Positions 13,211 through 16,931 of a stretch of 16,931 nt of DNA are shown here, piece after piece. Within the stretch, counting starts at the first letter, position 1, and the number at the start of each line of letters is the position of its first letter. This DNA is from Bacteroidales bacterium UBA1711. Its GTDB lineage: Bacteria; Bacteroidota; Bacteroidia; Bacteroidales; P3. The position numbers and the translations under genes are program-made. The DNA lies in assembly GCA_002317325.1 (NCBI GenBank), contig DCJB01000098.1, positions 1 through 16,931 of the forward strand, given 5' to 3'. The notes below the pieces were generated by a model. It was not told the origin of the DNA, did no database searches, and was given only the letters and a program-made list of their open reading frames with translations.

Positions 13211-15573
13211 TAGCGGTTGCAGGCGGTCACTTTTCCGTCGTGCCACTCTATGTCCAAGGTCTCCCCACCCCGAGTGCGGAGGCCTTTGATTTTGCCCTCG
13301 GGCCAGGCGGCGGGCAGGGCGGGCAGCAGCCTCACTGAGCCGTCGGCACTGCTTTGGAGCAGCATTTCGCACACGCCGGCGCAGCCGCCGAAGTTGCCGT
13401 CAATCTGAAAGGGACTGTGAGCGTCGAGCAGGTTGGGGTAGGTGCCGCCGCCCCGTCGTGCGTCGGCTCCTCGGTAGCCGTCGGGGCTGACATATTGCAG
13501 CAGTTTGCGGAAGGTGCTGTAGGCGGCCTCTCCGTCTCCCAAGCGGGCGTGGAGGTTGACGCGCCAGCCTGTGCTCCAGCCGGTCGATTCGGTGCCCCGC
13601 AGTTCCAAGGTGCGGCGGCTCGCCTCCCGCAGCCGGGCTGCGTCGTCGTCCTCGCAGCCCATTTGATGACCGGGATAGAGTCCGAAGAGGTGCGACTGGT
13701 GGCGGTGGGTGGGTTCGGCATCGGCCCAGTCGTGGTACCACTCTTGCAGGTTGCCGTTTGCTCCTACTCGGTAGGGGGGCAGCAGCCGCCGTACGCTGTC
13801 CGCCTCGCGGCAGAAGGTGCTGTCGATGCCGAGGACACGGGCGGCCGCCGCGGCGTTGGTCAGGCACTCCCGAACCATGGCTGCGTCGGCGGTGCCGCCG
13901 TAGAAGGTAGCCCCTGCCCGTCCGTTGGGCAGCAGATAGCGGTTTTCGGGCGAGATGGAGGGCATGGTCAGCAGCTGACCCTCTTTCTCCACCACCCAGT
14001 CGATGCAGAACTCCGCCGCCCCTTTCAGCACGGGGTAGTACTCTCGCAGGAAGGCTGTGTCGCGGCTGTAGAGGAAGTGTTCATAGACGTGTGTAGAGAG
14101 CCAGACGCCCCCCATGTTCCAGTTGGCCCACACGGGGTCGCCGCTGCCCGCTCCCACGGGGTGGGCCATGGCCCAGATGTCGGAGTTGTGGCAGGCGCAC
14201 CAGCCCCGTTTCGTGCCGTAGAGGTTGGCTGCGGTGTTGCGGCCGCGGGCGGCAAGGTTCTTCAGGAAGGTCAGCAGCGGCAGGTGCATTTCGCCAAGGT
14301 TGGCCGCCTCGGCGGGCCAGTAGTTCTCCTCGAGGTTGATGTTGCAGGTGTAGTTGCTGCTCCATGGGGGCAGCAACTGTTCGTTCCACAGCCCTTGCAA
14401 GTTGGCCGGCACGCCGGGGGTACGCGAGCAGCTGATGAGCAGGTAGCGCCCCATCTGGAAATAGGTCTCTTCGAGGTCGGGGTTTCGCTCATTCTGCTCT
14501 GTGTAGCGGCGCAGTTGTACGTCGGTCGGCAAGGCGGCAATGCTGTCGGGGGTGCTGCCGAGGTCTAGCGACACCCGACCGTAGAGGCTCTGATAGTCGC
14601 TCAGGTGGCGCTCCAGCAGGTGGTCGGCTTGGCGGGAGGCTTCGTCTAATCGGCGGCGGGCAATGGCGCGGCTGTCGGCTCCCTCGCGGGCAGGGTCTTT
14701 GTCGTAGCCGTTGAACGAGGTGGAGGCCGACACAATCAGCCGCACCCGTCCTTTTGCCCGCACGTGCAGTCCGCCCCCTTGGGCCGTCACCTGCGGCGGC
14801 TCGCCTCCGTTGTAGCCCGCAGCCCGCACGACGGCACAGAATCGTGTGCCGCGGGTTGAGTCGTACCACAACTTGGGTTCTGCCGCCACATAGTGGGGCA
14901 GCGAGTGATATGCGGCGTAGCCCTCCATCAGAAGGTCGCAGCCCGCAGTCCGTGTGCGGTGGGGCAGGGGGGAGTCAAAGCGGAGTGTGAAGTCGAGCGG
15001 TCCGTTGCTCTCCATCTCCACCACCATCACCCCGTCGGGGTGTGAGCAGAAGACCCGCAGGGCAAAGTCCCCTTCCGCCGTGCGGTAGCGGGTTTCCGCC
15101 ACGGCGGTGGCAAGGTCGAGGCTGCGGCGGTAGCCCGTTGTTGCCGTGTCGCTGCGGTGGTGTTCGACATAGATACGCCCTAAGGGCTGGTAGTTCTCGC
15201 TGTAGCCGCCCTGCAGACCCCGTTGCAGCCGCTCCGCCTCGGCATAGTCCTCCCGATTCAGCGCCTCTCTTATCATCCGCAGGGTGTCGGCTTTGGCGGC
15301 GGGGTCGAACTGCTGGCGGTCGGGTTCGCCTGTCCACAGCGTGATGTCGTTGAGCGAAATGCTGTCTTGAACTGTCCCGCCGTATAGGATGCCGCCCATG
15401 CGGCCGTTGCCTATCACCAAAGCCTCCTCGAAGTAATGGGCGGGGCGGTCATAGTGCAGCTGCTGTCCGTAGGCGGTGGCACAACAGGTTGTCAGCAGGG
15501 CGAGGACTGTACCACGGCGCAGGCGGCTGAGGAAGCGGGCGGTGGGGCGGGGTGTTTGAGCGGGTCTTTTCAT
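13207..15573 (-). CDS. GH95 family glycoside hydrolase (alpha-L-fucosidase type), secreted
   Basis: A 788-residue enzyme of glycoside hydrolase family 95, which holds inverting alpha-1,2-L-fucosidases and alpha-L-galactosidases. A signal peptide covers about residues 1-37 (cleavage near TAYG-QQ). The N-terminal beta domain starts HYDRPAHYFEEALVIGNGRM, followed by an (alpha/alpha)6 barrel. Motifs: NINLEENYWPAEAANLGEMH (411-430; Asn411 and Asn413 match the catalytic asparagines), SISPENR (Glu543, candidate general acid), HRHQSHLFGLYPG (623-635) and LDAHSPFQIDGNFGG (716-730; Asp718 or Asp725). Fucose versus galactose preference cannot be read from this. Start ATG 15571-15573 precedes the signal peptide. 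No SusC/SusD, sulfatase or other glycosidase is nearby, so it is not in a visible PUL. Confidence 0.93.
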   Translation of the reverse strand: MKRPAQTPRPTARFLSRLRRGTVLALLTTCCATAYGQQLHYDRPAHYFEEALVIGNGRMGGILYGGTVQDSISLNDITLWTGEPDRQQFDPAAKADTLRMIREALNREDYAEAERLQRGLQGGYSENYQPLGRIYVEHHRSDTATTGYRRSLDLATAVAETRYRTAEGDFALRVFCSHPDGVMVVEMESNGPLDFTLRFDSPLPHRTRTAGCDLLMEGYAAYHSLPHYVAAEPKLWYDSTRGTRFCAVVRAAGYNGGEPPQVTAQGGGLHVRAKGRVRLIVSASTSFNGYDKDPAREGADSRAIARRRLDEASRQADHLLERHLSDYQSLYGRVSLDLGSTPDSIAALPTDVQLRRYTEQNERNPDLEETYFQMGRYLLISCSRTPGVPANLQGLWNEQLLPPWSSNYTCNINLEENYWPAEAANLGEMHLPLLTFLKNLAARGRNTAANLYGTKRGWCACHNSDIWAMAHPVGAGSGDPVWANWNMGGVWLSTHVYEHFLYSRDTAFLREYYPVLKGAAEFCIDWVVEKEGQLLTMPSISPENRYLLPNGRAGATFYGGTADAAMVRECLTNAAAAARVLGIDSTFCREADSVRRLLPPYRVGANGNLQEWYHDWADAEPTHRHQSHLFGLYPGHQMGCEDDDAARLREASRRTLELRGTESTGWSTGWRVNLHARLGDGEAAYSTFRKLLQYVSPDGYRGADARRGGGTYPNLLDAHSPFQIDGNFGGCAGVCEMLLQSSADGSVRLLPALPAAWPEGKIKGLRTRGGETLDIEWHDGKVTACNRY

Positions 15574-15594
15574 GGCTGTAGTTCTTGGCAAAGG

Positions 15595-15624
15595 TTATAC
15601 AATCAGCGGGTTGGCAGTCGCCAT
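15595..15624 (-). CDS. Possible 9-residue leader ORF upstream of GH95
   Basis: A short frame encodes MATANPLIV. It is preceded by AAGGAG (15639-15634) at 9-nt spacing and ends 22 nt before the GH95 ATG. The predicted transcript start (about 15639) falls on the ribosome-binding sequence, so translation is uncertain. It may have no function. Confidence 0.2.
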   Translation of the reverse strand: MATANPLIV

Positions 15625-15643
15625 AGGGGTAGTCTCCTTCTCG

Positions 15644-15651
15644 CAAAGTTA
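15644..15651 (-). promoter_or_regulatory. Bacteroidota -7 box for GH95 gene
   Basis: TAACTTTG on the minus strand matches TAnnTTTG. A TTG at 15677-15675 lies 23 bp upstream, slightly far for a -33 element. The leader would be about 65 nt. A second, poorer candidate (TAACCTTTG, one base too long) lies near 15590-15597. Confidence 0.55.
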
Positions 15652-15795
15652 CGAAAAGAAAACCGTTTGCCGAACAACATTTTGCCCGAAATTGAGTTTT
15701 TCAGTATCCTGAATCCTCTGCCGTCTCCCTGTCCAATACCTCGCCACTCATTTAAAGATTGTTAACGGGCTTGACTTGTCCCTTGGGGCAGTGCC

Positions 15796-15803
15796 TATCT
15801 TTG
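15796..15803 (+). promoter_or_regulatory. Bacteroidota -7 box for the GyrI-type MerR gene
   Basis: TATCTTTG followed by CA matches the consensus exactly. TTG triplets at 15771-15773 and 15776-15778 bracket the expected -33 position. The start would be near 15808, about 23 nt before the ATG at 15831. Confidence 0.7.
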
Positions 15804-15830
15804 CAAACGATTTCAAATGCGCATTGAGTC

Positions 15831-16658
15831 ATGTATAAACTTAATTTACAAATCGGTGAGTTCTCCAAGCTCTGCGGAGTGACGGTCAAGACGCTGCGCC
15901 ACTACGAGAAGTTGGGGCTGTTGGTGCCCGACGAGGTGGACCCCTGGACCGGCTACCGCCACTATCATGTGTCGCAGATGCAACAGATGATGGCCATCCG
16001 CCGCCTCAAGGAAGCAGGATTCTCGCTTGACGAGATAGGCTCGCTCCTCGACGACGGCTCCCCAGCCCCCGGTGTCGAGCTTCTGCGGCTCAAGCTTCAA
16101 GAGACCGAGGAGCAGATAGTCCTCCTCCAGCGTCGCCGCCAAATGCTTCAGGAGATGGTGGACTCACAGCAAAACCATTACGCTATGGAAAAAATCACAA
16201 TCGAAAAGCTTCCAGCCGTCACGGTGGCTTCCCACCGTGCCGTCATCGACAGCTATGAGAGCCTCGGCTCTCTTTGCGTCAACGTTATCGGGCCCGAAAT
16301 GGCTCGCATGGGCTGCCGCTGCCCGCAGCCGGGCTACTGTTTCACCGTTGACCACAACTGCGAGTATCGCGACCACGATATTGACATTGAGTATTGCGAG
16401 CAGGTGGAAGAGGTGCTGCCCGAAAGCGACCTCATCAAGTTCAAGCGCCTCCCCGAGGTGCCAATGGCGGTGTGTGCCAAGTGCTATGGCCCTTACTCCA
16501 AGCTATACCAGCACTACACCGACACCTTCGCCTACATCGAGAAGCAGGGGCTGAAGGTTATTGACAAGCCCCGCTGCAGCTACGTGGATGGCATTTGGAA
16601 CCAGCCCGACCCCGAGAAGTGGCTCACCATCGTGCAGGTGCCGGTGGAGAAGGCCTGA
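15831..16658 (+). CDS. MerR family regulator with GyrI-like effector domain
   Basis: A 275-residue regulator of the BmrR-like type. The MerR winged helix covers about residues 6-75 (IGEFSKLCGVTVKTLRHYEK, then GYRHYHVSQM). A coiled coil at about 82-115 (LLRLKLQETEEQIVLLQRRR) provides dimerisation. Residues about 121-275 form a GyrI-like small-molecule domain, with the acidic stretch CEYRDHDIDIEYCEQVEE (about 177-194) expected in the ligand pocket. Nine cysteines lie in this domain (149, 162, 164, 170, 177, 189, 215, 218, 249), including C-x-C and C-x2-C pairs. It has its own promoter and a strong terminator, so it is monocistronic; its target is not apparent. MerR proteins usually also control their own promoter. 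Confidence 0.93.
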   Translation: MYKLNLQIGEFSKLCGVTVKTLRHYEKLGLLVPDEVDPWTGYRHYHVSQMQQMMAIRRLKEAGFSLDEIGSLLDDGSPAPGVELLRLKLQETEEQIVLLQRRRQMLQEMVDSQQNHYAMEKITIEKLPAVTVASHRAVIDSYESLGSLCVNVIGPEMARMGCRCPQPGYCFTVDHNCEYRDHDIDIEYCEQVEEVLPESDLIKFKRLPEVPMAVCAKCYGPYSKLYQHYTDTFAYIEKQGLKVIDKPRCSYVDGIWNQPDPEKWLTIVQVPVEKA

Positions 16659-16682
16659 CCCCTCGCCGCCGCCCGAAGCCTC

Positions 16683-16719
16683 AGTCCGCCGGGCGCAGCC
16701 CGGCGGACTTCTTCCCTTT
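16683..16719 (+). terminator. Rho-independent terminator after MerR gene
   Basis: A perfect 12-bp stem, AGTCCGCCGGGC (16683-16694) and GCCCGGCGGACT (16698-16709), closes a GCA loop and is followed on the plus strand by TCTTCCCTTT. It lies 25 nt after the MerR stop. The minus strand side has no T-run, though the stem may still slow transcription coming from the ZIP gene. Confidence 0.8.
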
Positions 16720-16728
16720 CACATGAGG

Positions 16729-16931
16729 TCAGAGGAACTCTTCTATGAATGCCAGCGTCATAAAGCCCGCCAGCAGTGCGTAAGTGGCCATCTTTTGATA
16801 GCCGTGGGCGTGGGTCTCGGGAATCATTTCATCGCTGACCACATACAGCATTGCCCCGCCCGCAAAGGCCAGCATTATGGGCAGGAAGTAGCCCGACACC
16901 GAACCGAGGGCGTAGCCAATCCACACTCCCG
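16729..16931 (-). CDS. ZIP family metal transporter, C-terminal part (partial)
   Basis: The minus-strand frame is open to the window edge and ends with TGA at 16729-16731, giving the last 67 residues. The sequence GSVSGYFLPIMLAFAGGAML, then VVSDEMIPETHAHG and a final hydrophobic helix match the end of ZIP (ZupT-like) divalent metal transporters. The Glu-containing EMIPE with the following His belongs to the helix V metal-binding motif. It is an inner-membrane importer, usually of zinc, iron or manganese; the substrate is not determined here. The amino end and promoter lie outside the window. Confidence 0.88.
   Translation of the reverse strand, partial: GVWIGYALGSVSGYFLPIMLAFAGGAMLYVVSDEMIPETHAHGYQKMATYALLAGFMTLAFIEEFL

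Noticed and set aside
13354..14568. Plus-strand open frame of 404 residues opposite the GH95 gene
   Set aside because: Low-complexity Gly/Val/Ala translation; GH95 motifs run through the same region on the minus strand.
1..16931. tRNA, rRNA or riboswitch genes
   Set aside because: No cloverleaf, rRNA or known riboswitch core was recognised in the gaps; a covariance-model scan would be needed to exclude weak ones.

Overview
The window looks like chromosome from a fairly GC-rich member of the Bacteroidota, most likely the order Bacteroidales. Three things point there. The best promoter candidates are of the Bacteroidota sigma-70 type (TAnnTTTG, usually as TATCTTTGC or TACTTTTGC). Most genes lack a strong Shine-Dalgarno sequence. 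The gene families include DUF5606, a GldA-type ATPase, a DUF4143 remnant, a Bacteroidota-style LptD and a secreted GH95 enzyme. No species can be named from the sequence alone.

Layout. 1-174 holds two blocks of degenerate 7-8 bp repeats that point towards each other. 171-3354 (minus strand) runs pyrK, pyrD, a BadF/BadG-type sugar kinase and a DUF5606 protein with a histone-H1-like tail. Divergently, recR and a NagZ-type GH3 lipoprotein (3418-5157, plus strand) form a two-gene operon. 5158-5702 has no intact gene: it contains a decayed DUF4143 ATPase fragment and a minus-strand terminator. 5703-7819 (minus) runs a GldA-type ABC ATPase, pyrF and a small membrane protein. 7917-9221 (minus) is an Amidase_3 cell-wall amidase, divergent from lptD (9305-11971, plus). 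Then come a minimal MerR regulator (12037-12348) and an orphan lipoprotein (12404-13210), which converges on a secreted GH95 enzyme (13207-15573, minus) with overlapping stop codons. A second MerR regulator with a cysteine-rich GyrI-like domain (15831-16658) ends at a strong terminator. The window closes inside a ZIP metal transporter gene.

How the genes fit together. There are two pyrimidine clusters: pyrK/pyrD for the NAD-linked dihydroorotate dehydrogenase and pyrF for the last step to UMP. A second theme is the envelope: LptD inserts LPS, while the amidase, the NagZ-like hexosaminidase and perhaps the sugar kinase act on peptidoglycan and its amino sugars. GH95 is a glycan-degrading enzyme without SusC/SusD partners in view.

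Most of the window is housekeeping, and I see no phage, CRISPR, secretion or defence system and no convincing new multi-gene system. The points most worth checking are the face-to-face promoters between the amidase and lptD genes, the single cysteine pair in LptD, the opposing repeat blocks beside the DUF5606 gene, and the cysteine cluster in the second MerR regulator.
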